Shown here one piece after another: positions 33,970-42,018 of a DNA stretch of 45,776 bases. Under the pieces are notes generated by a model. It was not told where the DNA came from, made no database searches, and saw nothing but the letters and a program-made list of their open reading frames with translations. This DNA is from an uncultured Microbacterium sp. GTDB lineage: Bacteria > Actinomycetota > Actinomycetes > Actinomycetales > Microbacteriaceae. Within the stretch, counting starts at the first letter, position 1. Every line of letters begins with the position of its first letter. A program made the translations under genes and the position numbers. Where the stretch lies: NCBI GenBank assembly GCA_913774845.1, contig CAJYJO010000054.1:1-45776 (forward strand). Reading direction: 5' to 3'.

Positions 33970-34055
33970 GTGCCGAACTCCGGAGTTTCGGTGTGCGGAT
34001 GCCGTTTCTCGGGCTTGTGGATGGCTTCGCGCCGTGTTTTTCCGGAGTTTGGCAC
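33970..34055 (+). repeat. palindromic repeat unit 4
   Basis: Left arm GTGCCGAACTCCGGA (33970-33984) and right arm TCCGGAGTTTGGCAC (34041-34055) form 15 bp including one G-U pair. It is followed by the same GTCGG start of the linker as units 2 and 3. Confidence 0.85.
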
Positions 34056-34110
34056 GTCGGGGCGCGGTGGCTGACCGCGCGGCGGCGCGCGCGGGCCTGG
34101 CGGACCCGCG

Positions 34111-34211
34111 GCGCGGGAGAACCGGCGCCGGAGAGCCGGCGCACGCTCCGCCGCGCGGGAGAACCAGCGCGCGCGTCAGGGGCCGGCGCACGCCCGCGAC
34201 GCGGGAGAACC
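34111..34211 (+). repeat. short tandem repeat, GCGGGAGAACC family
   Basis: The word GCGGGAGAACC with flanking (G/A)GCGC occurs three times (34113, 34155, 34201), 42 and 46 bases apart, with partly conserved linkers containing CACGCTCCGCCG and GCGTCAGGG. It adjoins the palindrome array and differs from it in sequence. Confidence 0.65.
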
Positions 34212-34277
34212 GGCGCGCACGCTCCGCCGCGGAAGGGCGGGCGCGTGCGTCAGGGCAGCGGCGGCGTAGAGCGCGGG

Positions 34278-34613
34278 TCAGGGCCGCGGCGGCGCGGAGG
34301 GCGCGGAGGGCGCGGCCTCGCGCACCTCGTCGACGAGGCTGCGCCACGGGCCCTCGAGCTGACCGTCGCCCAGACGCGCCTGACGCACGGCCGTGTCGCC
34401 CCGGTGCACCTCGATGCGCCACTGGTAGCGGTCGGCACCGGGGGCGGCGGAGGGAGTCTCGTCCCACGGGCAGTTGTCGACGAGCTCTCGCCAGCGGGGG
34501 AGGCGCTCCGGTTCGGGCTCGGCCCGCCACTGCTTCGACAGGCCGGCGATGCCCCCCGAGCGCACGACGACGATCACGAAGCGCTCGTCGCTCGCGGTCT
34601 CAGGCTGCGGCAT
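34278..34613 (-). CDS. emfourin-like inhibitor of a protealysin-type protease
   Basis: The 111-residue protein matches the emfourin family: an N-terminal strand DERFVIVVVRSGGIAGLSKQW with the SGGxAG motif, then LPRWRELVDNCPW, a second strand YQWRIEVHRGDTAV and a C-terminal helix PWRSLVDEVRE. Emfourins are tight inhibitors of M4 proteases encoded next to protealysin-like genes. The ATG at 34613 overlaps the end of the protease gene by 14 bases, so translation is coupled. The C-terminal Pro/Ser tail (EAAPSAPSAPPRP) is probably flexible. Confidence 0.85.
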   Translation of the reverse strand: MPQPETASDERFVIVVVRSGGIAGLSKQWRAEPEPERLPRWRELVDNCPWDETPSAAPGADRYQWRIEVHRGDTAVRQARLGDGQLEGPWRSLVDEVREAAPSAPSAPPRP

Positions 34614-35658
34614 CCTCCATGACGCCGACTCCGGCCCATGCGGCGCGGACGGCGGCGACCTCCTCCGACTCCTCACCGTACTCCGCTGCCGCTGCTGCGA
34701 GGGTCGCGGCGGAGAAGGCACGGAAGTCGGCGGTGGGCGAAAGGGTGCCCGCCGTGATCGTGCGGTACCAGATGAGACCGGCGCGCTCCCAGGCGAAACC
34801 GCCCAGCGCGGTGGCGGCCAGGTAGAACGCGCGGTTGGGGATGCCGGAGTTGATGTGCACCCCGCCGTTGTCGTCCTGGGTCTCGACGTAGTCGCGCATG
34901 TGCCCGGGCTGCGGGTCTTTGCCGAGCACGTCGTCGTCGTACGCGGTTCCCGGCGCCTTCATCGAGCGCAGCGCCTCGCCCTGCACGGCGTCGGCGAAGA
35001 TGCCCTCGCCGATGAGCCAGGTCGCCTGCTCGACGTTCTGTCCGCGGTGGTGCTGCTCGGCGAGCGCGCCGAAGACGTCGGAGAGCGACTCGTTCAGAGC
35101 CCCCGACTGCCCCTGGTACTCGAGGCCCCCGGCGGCCTCGGTCACGCCGTGACCCAGTTCGTGCGCGATCACGCTCAGGGAGCGCGTGAAGCCGACGAAC
35201 ACCTCGCCGTCGCCGTCGCCGAACACCATGCGCTCGCCGTTCCAGAACGCGTTGTCGTAGTCGTCGCCGTAGTGCACCGTCGCCAGGAGCGAGCCGCCGG
35301 CGGCGTCGATCCCGTCGCGGGTGAAGGCGTCCCAGAAGAAGTCATAGGTCGCGCCGAGGCCGTCGTAGGCTTCGTCGACCGCGGAGTCGCCGGTGGGACC
35401 GTCGTCTTCGCTGCGGACGCGCCGACCCGGCAGGTTCTCGGTGTTCGCCGCGTCGGAGACGATGCGATCGGGCGCGGGCCCGGTCTCGGCGACCAGGGTG
35501 TCGCCGTCGATCGACAGGCGCAGGCGCGTGCGCGTGGGGCGCGGCGGACGCGGCGCGGCCAGGGTCTTCCGCGCCGCGGCGGCGGCGCGGGCGAGGCGCG
35601 GGTCGTCGGTGGAGGCGAGCCGATCGAGCAGGAACGGGGGAACGATTCCGGGGGTCAT
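34600..35658 (-). CDS. protealysin-like M4 zinc metalloprotease
   Basis: This 352-residue thermolysin-family protease has zinc ligands in HELGH (166-170) and Glu190 (NESLSDVFG), and the catalytic-site stretch DDNGGVHINSGIPNRAFY with the His near residue 274. The short propeptide (about 1-45) begins MTPGIVPPFLL, the PPxL-type motif of protealysin-like precursors. No signal peptide is present, also typical of that group, whose export route is unsettled. The start is six bases after TAGCCT on the minus strand. It overlaps its presumed inhibitor gene by 14 bases. Confidence 0.93.
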   Translation of the reverse strand: MTPGIVPPFLLDRLASTDDPRLARAAAAARKTLAAPRPPRPTRTRLRLSIDGDTLVAETGPAPDRIVSDAANTENLPGRRVRSEDDGPTGDSAVDEAYDGLGATYDFFWDAFTRDGIDAAGGSLLATVHYGDDYDNAFWNGERMVFGDGDGEVFVGFTRSLSVIAHELGHGVTEAAGGLEYQGQSGALNESLSDVFGALAEQHHRGQNVEQATWLIGEGIFADAVQGEALRSMKAPGTAYDDDVLGKDPQPGHMRDYVETQDDNGGVHINSGIPNRAFYLAATALGGFAWERAGLIWYRTITAGTLSPTADFRAFSAATLAAAAAEYGEESEEVAAVRAAWAGVGVMEDAAA

Positions 35659-35854
35659 GCGCCGAGGCTAGCGCCGACCCCCGACATCGCGGCATCCCTT
35701 GTGAGGAACCGGCGCGATCCCTCCGTGTCGGCGGGCGACCGGCATCCGTCACCGGAACGGGCGATGCGGCGAGATGAGGGGGTCCGAGCGGAACAGCCCG
35801 CTCTCATGACGTCCCGCTGCCGCCGCCGTCGCCGCAGCACGGCGCAGACCGCCC

Positions 35855-36646
35855 TCAGGCCGGCAACGTCGGAATGGATGCCAGCAACTGCCGCGTGTAC
35901 GCCGCCTGGGGCTGCAGCAGCACCTTCTCGGTGGGCCCCTGCTCGACGATGCGCCCGTCCTTCATCACGACGACCTGGTCGCACACGTTCTGCACGACGC
36001 CGATGTCGTGCGAGACGAGCACGAGGGTGAGCTGCTCCTCGGTCCGCAGACGCGCGATGAGGCGCAGGATCTGCGCGCGCACGGTGACGTCGAGCGCCGA
36101 CAGCGGCTCGTCGCCGACGAGGATCCGGGGTCGGTGCACGATCGCGCGGGCGAGGGCGATGCGCTGGCGTTGACCGCCGGAGAACTCGTGCGGGAAGCGC
36201 GAGGCCATGTCGGCGTCCAAGCCCACCTGCTCGAGGACCTCGCGAACCCGCGCGCGGCGGTCGCCCTCGATCCCGAGCGCCCAGAGCGGCTCGCCGACGA
36301 TGCGCTCGACGCTCATGCGGGGATCGAGCGAGGCGTAGGGGTCCTGGAACACGATCCCGGTCGCCCGCCGCAGCCAGTGCAGCGACCGCGCCGAGCCGCG
36401 CGCGTCGACGGCCCGACCGTCGACCTCGACGGTTCCGGCGCTCGGCACGTCGAGACCGAGCAGCAGGCGCACCAGGGTGGACTTGCCCGACCCCGACTCG
36501 CCGATGATGCCCACCGCGCTGCCGGCCGGCACCGACAGGTCGACGTCGGCGAGACCCACGGTCTGCTCGGCCCGGCCGAAGCCGCGGCTCCGCGGGGCCG
36601 GGTAGGTGCGCGAGAGCCCGCGGGCGCGCAGGAGCGTGTCGGTCAC
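35855..36646 (-). CDS. ABC importer ATP-binding protein (OppF/DppF type)
   Basis: The 263-residue ATPase has Walker A GESGSGKST, signature SGGQRQR, Walker B ILVGDEP and the H-loop SHD. It is the last gene of a five-gene peptide-type importer operon and starts on a GTGA overlap with the preceding ATPase gene. It lacks an obvious Cys cluster at the C-terminus often present in OppD/F, ending shortly after the Q-rich DNA-like tail QLLASIPTLPA. The two ATPases probably form a heterodimer under the two permeases. Confidence 0.92.
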   Translation of the reverse strand: MTDTLLRARGLSRTYPAPRSRGFGRAEQTVGLADVDLSVPAGSAVGIIGESGSGKSTLVRLLLGLDVPSAGTVEVDGRAVDARGSARSLHWLRRATGIVFQDPYASLDPRMSVERIVGEPLWALGIEGDRRARVREVLEQVGLDADMASRFPHEFSGGQRQRIALARAIVHRPRILVGDEPLSALDVTVRAQILRLIARLRTEEQLTLVLVSHDIGVVQNVCDQVVVMKDGRIVEQGPTEKVLLQPQAAYTRQLLASIPTLPA

Positions 36647-37464
36647 GGTGCCTCCTCGTCGTCGACCGCGCTCTCGCGGGTGGGGAGTTCGGGATGCCAC
36701 AGGGTGGCCGTCGCATCCCGCAGCAGCGCCTGCGTGACCGGCGAGGACGGCGCCTTCAGCAGGTCGGCGACGGCGCCGTGCTCGACCACCCGCCCGTGCT
36801 CGAGGACGACGGCGTGGGTGGCGACCTGCGCGAGGACCGCGAGGTCGTGCGTGATGAAGACGAGGGACATGCCGGCATCCTGGACGAGGGAGCGCAGGAG
36901 CGACAGCACCCCGGCCTGGATGGTCACGTCGAGGGCCGTGGTCGGCTCGTCGGCGATCAGGAGCCGGGGGCGGCACGCGAGCGCCATCGCGATCGCGACG
37001 CGCTGACGCTGCCCGCCGGAGAGCTGGTGCGGGTAGCGGGAGACGATCCGCTCGGGGTCGGGCAGGGCGACGCGCTCGGCCTCGACGACGGCGCGACGCA
37101 GCGCCTCGCGGCGCGAGACGCCCTCGTGGATGCGCACCGACTCGCCGATCTGCCGACCCACCGTGCGGATGGGGTTCAGAGCCGTGCGGGGCTCCTGGAA
37201 GACGATGCCGATGTCGTCGCCGCGCAAGCGCGCGAGCTCGCGGTCGGGGAGTCCGAGGATCTCGCGACCGTTCCACGAGATGCTGCCCGAGGCCCGCGCC
37301 CCCTCGGGGAGGAGGCCGAGCACCGCCAGGGCCGTCAGCGACTTCCCCGAGCCGGATTCGCCGATGAGTCCGACCCGCGCGCCATCGGGGACGTCGAACG
37401 ACACGCCGTCGACGACGGTCCGACCGCCGATGTCGATGCGCAGATCCCGCACGACGAGGCTCAT
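36643..37464 (-). CDS. ABC importer ATP-binding protein (OppD/DppD type)
   Basis: The 273-residue ATPase shows Walker A GESGSGKS, the Q-loop FQEPRTALNP, signature LSGGQRQR and Walker B LLIADEP, with the H-loop THD. It overlaps the upstream permease gene (ATGA, 37461-37464) and the downstream ATPase (GTGA). The TALNP stretch after the Q-loop is usual for peptide/nickel importers. The N-terminal 150 codons of open frame upstream of 37464 belong to a shadow frame of the permease. Confidence 0.92.
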   Translation of the reverse strand: MSLVVRDLRIDIGGRTVVDGVSFDVPDGARVGLIGESGSGKSLTALAVLGLLPEGARASGSISWNGREILGLPDRELARLRGDDIGIVFQEPRTALNPIRTVGRQIGESVRIHEGVSRREALRRAVVEAERVALPDPERIVSRYPHQLSGGQRQRVAIAMALACRPRLLIADEPTTALDVTIQAGVLSLLRSLVQDAGMSLVFITHDLAVLAQVATHAVVLEHGRVVEHGAVADLLKAPSSPVTQALLRDATATLWHPELPTRESAVDDEEAP

Positions 37465-38330
37465 GCCACCACCCCCGGGACGTGCGTCCGCGCCGCGGGG
37501 CTGCGCTCGCCGAGGGTGGGGTCGGCGGCCTCGCGGAGGGCGTCGCCGAGCAGGTTCAGGCCCAGCACGGTCAGCGTGATCGCCACGCCCGGCCAGACGA
37601 CGGTGAGCGGGTGCACGGCGATGTACGCCTGCAGGTCGCTGAGCAGGACGCCCCACGACGGCTGGGTCACGGGGGCGCCGAAGCCCAAGTAGGACAGCCC
37701 CGCCTCGGCGAGCACGGCCACGGCCATGCCCCAGGACAGCTGCACGATGAACACCGGCGCCACGTTGGGGAGCAGGTGCCGGGTGAGGTTCTGCCCGGCG
37801 GACAGTCCGCTCGCGCGGCCGGCGAGCACGAAGTCGCTGTGCAGCACGCGCCGCAGCTCCGGCCGCGTCACGCGCGCGACGTTCACACCGAAGCCGATGC
37901 CCACCGACCAGATCACCACGGCGAGGGAGCCGCCCCACACGGCCGAGATCATCATGGCGATGATGAGCACCGGGAACGCGATGAGGATGTCCACGAGCAC
38001 CGCCACGCTCTCCCGGACCCAGCGTGCCGTGAGAGCGCCCAGGGCCGCGAGGGCGATCCCCAGGACGGATGCCACGACGCCCGCGCCGACGGCCACGATC
38101 ACGGTCGTGCGCGCTCCGGCCATGAGCAGGCTCGCGATGTCGCGACCGCTGTTGTCGGTGCCGAGGACGTGCGGCCACGACGGGTCCGCCCACCGTGCGC
38201 GGGCGTCGACGGCGGCGGGGTCGAAGGGCGTCCAGACGAGCGACACCAGCGCGGTCGCGACGACGAGGACGACGATCAGGATGCCGAACCGCCCGGTCCA
38301 CAGGCTCCAGAGGCGTCTCATGGTGCTCAT
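37461..38330 (-). CDS. ABC importer permease (DppC/OppC type)
   Basis: The 289-residue permease has six predicted membrane helices and the binding-protein-dependent transport signature GxxxxxxxxxxLPN (ASGLSAGQNLTRHLLPN, about 175-190). The N-terminal region with LGTDNSGRDIASLLMAGARTT is characteristic of DppC-like subunits. It starts with the ATGA overlap on the first permease gene and ends on an ATGA overlap with the ATPase. Confidence 0.93.
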   Translation of the reverse strand: MSTMRRLWSLWTGRFGILIVVLVVATALVSLVWTPFDPAAVDARARWADPSWPHVLGTDNSGRDIASLLMAGARTTVIVAVGAGVVASVLGIALAALGALTARWVRESVAVLVDILIAFPVLIIAMMISAVWGGSLAVVIWSVGIGFGVNVARVTRPELRRVLHSDFVLAGRASGLSAGQNLTRHLLPNVAPVFIVQLSWGMAVAVLAEAGLSYLGFGAPVTQPSWGVLLSDLQAYIAVHPLTVVWPGVAITLTVLGLNLLGDALREAADPTLGERSPAARTHVPGVVA

Positions 38331-39277
38331 GCGGCCTCCCTCTGCCGGGGGTCGATGAGGCGGTGGGTCAGATCGACGAGGAAGCCGACGATCAGGACGA
38401 AACCGGTGAGGGCCAGCAGCTCGCCCTGCACCTTGGGCAGGTCGCGCGAGGCGACGTCGGCGACCAGCATGCGTCCGACGCCGGGGAGGGTGAACAGCTG
38501 CTCGATGACGACCGCGCCGACGATGATCCCGGCGACCTGCAGGCCGAGCACCGTGATGACCGACAGCCCCACGTTCGGCAGACCGTGGGCGAGCAGGGCG
38601 CGCGTGCGGGTCAGACCCTTCGCGGCGGCGGTACGGACGTAGTCCTGACCGACCGCCTGCAGCGTCGCGCTGCGCACGAACCGCAGGAGCATCGCGCCCT
38701 CGACGACGCCGATGGTCAGGGCGGGCAGCACGAGGGCGCGCATCGCCGCGGCGGGGTCGTTCCAGCCCGCGCGGGGGAAGCCCTGCGGCGGCAGCCAGCC
38801 GAGCCAGACGGCGAACACCACGACGAGCATGAGGCCCGCCCACACCACCGGGACGGCCGCCAGCGCCTGTGCGACGACGCTGAGCGCGGTGCCCGCGATC
38901 CGTCGACGGCCGAGTGCCGAGAGCACCCCGAAGGGGATGCCGACGACGAGGGCGACCGTCAGGGACATCACCGCCAGCGGCACCGTCACGCGGGCCTTGT
39001 CGGCAAGCTCCGTCGCCACGGAGGTGCCGGTGATCAGCGAGGTGCCGAGGTCGCCGCGGAACACGCCGCCGATCCAGTCGACGTACTGCGCCAGCAGGGG
39101 CGCGTCGAGCCCGAGGCTCGCCCGGACGGCGGCGACCTGCTCGGGCGTCGATTGCGTCCCGGCGATGAGCTGCGCGACGTCTCCGGGGAGCACGCGCAGC
39201 GAGACGAAGATCAGCACGCTGGCCACGGCCAGGCCAACCACGAGCAGGCCCAGCCGTGTCAGCGTGTAACGGATCAC
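38327..39277 (-). CDS. ABC importer permease (DppB/OppB type)
   Basis: The 316-residue permease begins MIRYTLTRLGLLVVGLAVASVLIF, the usual DppB N-terminus, and carries the EAA-like loop (RTAAAKGLTRTRALLAHGLPN) and the C-terminal PGVGRMLVADVASRDLP block. Six membrane segments are predicted. It overlaps the binding-protein gene upstream by four bases (ATGA, 39274-39277) and the second permease downstream. Confidence 0.93.
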   Translation of the reverse strand: MIRYTLTRLGLLVVGLAVASVLIFVSLRVLPGDVAQLIAGTQSTPEQVAAVRASLGLDAPLLAQYVDWIGGVFRGDLGTSLITGTSVATELADKARVTVPLAVMSLTVALVVGIPFGVLSALGRRRIAGTALSVVAQALAAVPVVWAGLMLVVVFAVWLGWLPPQGFPRAGWNDPAAAMRALVLPALTIGVVEGAMLLRFVRSATLQAVGQDYVRTAAAKGLTRTRALLAHGLPNVGLSVITVLGLQVAGIIVGAVVIEQLFTLPGVGRMLVADVASRDLPKVQGELLALTGFVLIVGFLVDLTHRLIDPRQREAA

Positions 39278-40785
39278 TCCGCCGCGACCCTCACGCCCGC
39301 CAGCGGCAGGCGCACGTTGAGCGAGTTCTTCGGGAAGTCGCCGACGTTCGTGCCCACCGCGGTCAGGGGCGTGGACAGGAACAGCCAGTCGGCGGCATCC
39401 TCATCGCTCACGATGCGCGCCGCCTCGGCGAGCAGGTCGGACGACTGCTGCTCGTCGGTGGTGGCGAGCGCCTGCGTGTAGAGGGCCTGCACCTCGGGGT
39501 TGTCGTAGCCGAAGTAGTACGAGGGGTTGGCCCAGTTGCTGAAGTCGCGCGCCTCGACGTGGCGGACGAAGCTGAGGTCGTAGTCCTTGTTCGTGTAGAC
39601 GTCCTGCAACCACGCGGTGAAGTCGACCGAGTCGACCTTGAGGGTCACGCCCACGTCGGCGAACGACGACACCAGGAAGGTGGGGATCGTCGTGGGGTAG
39701 ACGTTGGGGATCGTCAGCGTGAGGTCGAGGTTCTCCGCGCCCGCCTCGGCGAGGAGCTCGCGCGCGCGATCGGGGTTGTACGAGATGCTCCCGGAGAGGT
39801 CTTCGTAGCCGGGGTCGAGCGGCGGGATGGGGCCGTAGAGGGGGCTGCCGGATCCCAGCGTCTCGATGAGGGCGTCGTGGTCGATGGCCAGACGCAGCGC
39901 CTCGCGCACGCGCTGGTCGTTGAGCGGCGCGCGCTGGTTGTTGAACGCGAGGGTGCCCTTGTCGGTGGTCAGACCGGACTCGATCGTGAAGTTGTTCGTG
40001 CCCTCGATCTGACCGCGCAGCTCGGGGTCGATCTCGAGGGCGACGTCGACATCTCCGCTGATCGCGGCGTTGACCGCAGCGCTGTTGTCGGGGATGTAGT
40101 CGAGCACGACCGACGCGACGCGTGCCTTGTCGCCCCAGTACCCGTCGTAGCGGGCGAGCGTGAGGCTCTGCCCGGTTTTCCAGGACTCGACGCGGAACGG
40201 GCCGGTGCCGTTGGCCGCGGTCTGGAGGTTCGTCGTGTCGCCGTTCTTGAAGATCAGGCCCGCGCGACCGGTGAGGGCGAACAGGAAGTCGATGTTGGGC
40301 TGTGAGAGCGTGACGACGACGGTCGAGGCGTCGGTCGAGGCGATCGACGCCACGTTCGCCAGGTCCGCGCTGTTCTGGATGGTGGCGTCGTCCTTGGCCG
40401 TCTGCAGCGACGTGACGACGTCGTCGGCCGTCAATTCCGACCCGTCGTGGAAGGTCACGCCCGAGCGGAGGGTGAAGGTGTAGGTGAGGCCATCGGAAGA
40501 GACGTTCCACGCGGTGGCCAGCGCCGGCACGATGGCGTTGTCCTGGTCGCCGTCACGGGTGACCAGGCCCTGGTAGACGTTGTCGATGAGGGCTTGCTCG
40601 AGCGCGGCGCCGCTGGTGCGGCGGATGTCGAGGTTCGACGGCTCCAGGCTGAGACGAACGGTGAGGGTCGCGTTCGGGTCGGCCTCTCCGGTGGGGCCGG
40701 CGGAGGTGGGGGAGCCGGTGCACGAGGTGAGCAGGAGGGCTCCGATCAGGAGCGCGCTCGTGGCGAGAGCGGTGCGGCGCAGCAT
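39274..40785 (-). CDS. family 5 extracellular substrate-binding lipoprotein of a peptide-type ABC importer
   Basis: The 503-residue protein starts with a lipoprotein signal peptide whose lipobox LLTSC places the lipidated Cys at residue 22. The mature part has the SBP family 5 pattern (PSNLDIRRTSGAALEQALIDNVYQGLV near the start, the long dipeptide-binding fold after it). It is the first gene of the operon and has AAAGGAC nine bases before the ATG. The family binds peptides, nickel, or other small molecules; substrate cannot be told here. Confidence 0.93.
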   Translation of the reverse strand: MLRRTALATSALLIGALLLTSCTGSPTSAGPTGEADPNATLTVRLSLEPSNLDIRRTSGAALEQALIDNVYQGLVTRDGDQDNAIVPALATAWNVSSDGLTYTFTLRSGVTFHDGSELTADDVVTSLQTAKDDATIQNSADLANVASIASTDASTVVVTLSQPNIDFLFALTGRAGLIFKNGDTTNLQTAANGTGPFRVESWKTGQSLTLARYDGYWGDKARVASVVLDYIPDNSAAVNAAISGDVDVALEIDPELRGQIEGTNNFTIESGLTTDKGTLAFNNQRAPLNDQRVREALRLAIDHDALIETLGSGSPLYGPIPPLDPGYEDLSGSISYNPDRARELLAEAGAENLDLTLTIPNVYPTTIPTFLVSSFADVGVTLKVDSVDFTAWLQDVYTNKDYDLSFVRHVEARDFSNWANPSYYFGYDNPEVQALYTQALATTDEQQSSDLLAEAARIVSDEDAADWLFLSTPLTAVGTNVGDFPKNSLNVRLPLAGVRVAAE

Positions 40786-40812
40786 TGCGGGGTTGTCCTT
40801 TCGCAGGCCGAG

Positions 40813-40835
40813 GGCATCCGGGTGCTGTGGATGCC
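40813..40835. repeat. inverted GGCATCC/GGATGCC pair in the ABC operon leader
   Basis: GGCATCC (40813-40819) and GGATGCC (40829-40835) form a 7-bp stem with a 9-nt loop, within the leader between the -10 box and the ribosome binding site. It could be a hairpin, an operator or just another pair of the abundant word. Confidence 0.5.
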
Positions 40836-40851
40836 GTGCAGGGGTGCCAAC

Positions 40852-40857
40852 AGCCTA
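40852..40857 (-). promoter_or_regulatory. putative -10 box of the ABC importer operon (TAGGCT)
   Basis: TAGGCT on the minus strand would give a transcript starting near 40845 and a leader of about 60 bases that includes the GGCATCC/GGATGCC inverted pair. Confidence 0.5.
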
Positions 40858-40924
40858 CTTTCACCCGCATTCCCGCGACGTCGCGTGTGACGGTGCGCGA
40901 CGGTGTATGACGCCGACGGCGCAG

Positions 40925-41842
40925 TCAGCCGTGAGCGATGATCTCGCGGAGGATCGCGGCCAGTGCCTCCGGGTCATCCTCGTGCACGTTGTGGCCGGTC
41001 GGCAGCTCGCGCACGTCGGCATCCGGGATGCGACGGAGGAACTCGTCGGCATCCGGTCCCGTGACGAAACCGCGCGTGCCCCGCACCAGCGTGATGGGCG
41101 CCTCGACGGCCGCGATGTCGTCCCAGCCGGTCTCCGACAGCACCGCCCTCACCGCATCGGGGGTCGAGGGGTCCTCCCCGGCGTTCGCGGCCGCCGCCGC
41201 GAGGTGGGCGAAGTGGTGCTTCCACTCCACCCGCCCGTCGGCCCGTACCCGGGAGTTGAGGAAGACGCCTCGCGTCGCCGCCTCCCGGGATCCGCCGAGA
41301 CCGAAGGCGAGCGCCCTGTCGACGAGCTCCTCGCGCGAGCCCCAGTCGGTGGGGCCGGCGAAGAAGGCGCGGATCTGCGCGGGACCCGCGCTCGGGTCGA
41401 CCCCGGGAGTGATGTCGACGACGACGAGACGCGCGACGAGGTCGGGTCGGGATGCCGCGACCGCGGCCGCGGTGAGCCCGCCCAGCGAGTGGCCCACGAG
41501 CGTCTGCGGGGCGTCGGTCCATTCATCGAGAGCGGTGATCACGTCGGGGGCGAGCACCCGGGCGACGTAGGCCGCGTCGTCGCGCCACGACGAGTCGCCG
41601 TGGCCGGGCAGGTCGAGGACGAGGGCGGGCGCCCCCAGATGCAGCAGCGTGGTGTCCCACGTGTGCGCGTTCAGCCCGGCGCCGTGCAGCAGCGTCACCA
41701 CCGGGGCGGACTCGCCCCAGCGCAGCCCGCTGAGTCGACGGCCGTCGGCCAGGGTCCGCTCCACGCGGTGGACGGCGGGGAGGTCGCGGCCGAGGGCGGC
41801 GGCCTGTGCGGGCAGGAACGAGAACTCGTCGAGCGTGGGCAT
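40925..41842 (-). CDS. alpha/beta hydrolase
   Basis: The 305-residue protein has the alpha/beta hydrolase order: LLHGAGLNAHTWD (oxyanion region), LVGHSLGG with the nucleophile Ser, an Asp near RGTRGFVTGPDADEF, and the His in ELPTGHNVHEDD. It resembles the broad esterase/lactonase/haloperoxidase-like group and has no signal peptide, so it is cytoplasmic. The start follows CAGGCT by seven bases on the minus strand. The substrate is unknown. Confidence 0.88.
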   Translation of the reverse strand: MPTLDEFSFLPAQAAALGRDLPAVHRVERTLADGRRLSGLRWGESAPVVTLLHGAGLNAHTWDTTLLHLGAPALVLDLPGHGDSSWRDDAAYVARVLAPDVITALDEWTDAPQTLVGHSLGGLTAAAVAASRPDLVARLVVVDITPGVDPSAGPAQIRAFFAGPTDWGSREELVDRALAFGLGGSREAATRGVFLNSRVRADGRVEWKHHFAHLAAAAANAGEDPSTPDAVRAVLSETGWDDIAAVEAPITLVRGTRGFVTGPDADEFLRRIPDADVRELPTGHNVHEDDPEALAAILREIIAHG

Positions 41843-41901
41843 GCGTGCCAGCCTGTCATCGGTGGAGCGGATGCCGCCAGCGCGCCGCGCGGATCGTCGC
41901 A

Positions 41902-41997
41902 GGCGATCCGTCCGTGTTGCCGTGCGTCAGCCCCGGCGCCGGGGGAGCGGGCGATCCGTCGGTGTCGCTCTGCGTCGCCCCCGGCGCCGGCGGAGCG
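41902..41997 (+). repeat. two tandem copies of a 48-bp intergenic repeat
   Basis: Copies at 41902-41949 and 41950-41997 share the GGCGATCCGTC start and CCCCGGCGCCG(G/C)(G)GGAGCG end, about 85% identical by eye. It lies between the divergent alpha/beta hydrolase and AhpD-like genes, just before the -10 box of the latter. Confidence 0.7.
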
Positions 41998-42018
41998 GGG
42001 CGGACATAGGCTGTCGCC

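Larger units (their letters stand above)
33294..34277. repeat. about 1 kb non-coding region with a four-copy palindromic repeat array
   Basis: No credible gene is seen between the PAT-like gene and the emfourin gene. The region holds four copies of an 86-bp palindromic unit (listed separately) whose starts lie 218, 166 and 160 bases apart, separated by GC-rich linkers that are themselves related (a GCGTGCGAGG...GCGGCGGTG core and CGGCGGGCTGCCGC just before each unit). The spacings are not multiples of three and the units fall in different frames, so the long open frames here are artefacts. It ends with a second, shorter repeat family. Confidence 0.85.

Noticed and set aside
33426-34055. CRISPR array
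   Set aside because: The repeats are 86 bp, long and variable, the gaps (about 74-133 bp) are related to each other rather than unique, and no cas gene is near.
40849-40873. Sigma-R promoter (GGAAT-N17-GTT) upstream of the ABC importer operon
   Set aside because: The spacer is 17 bases rather than 18-19, and a TAGGCT box in the same place explains transcription; kept only as a weak possibility.
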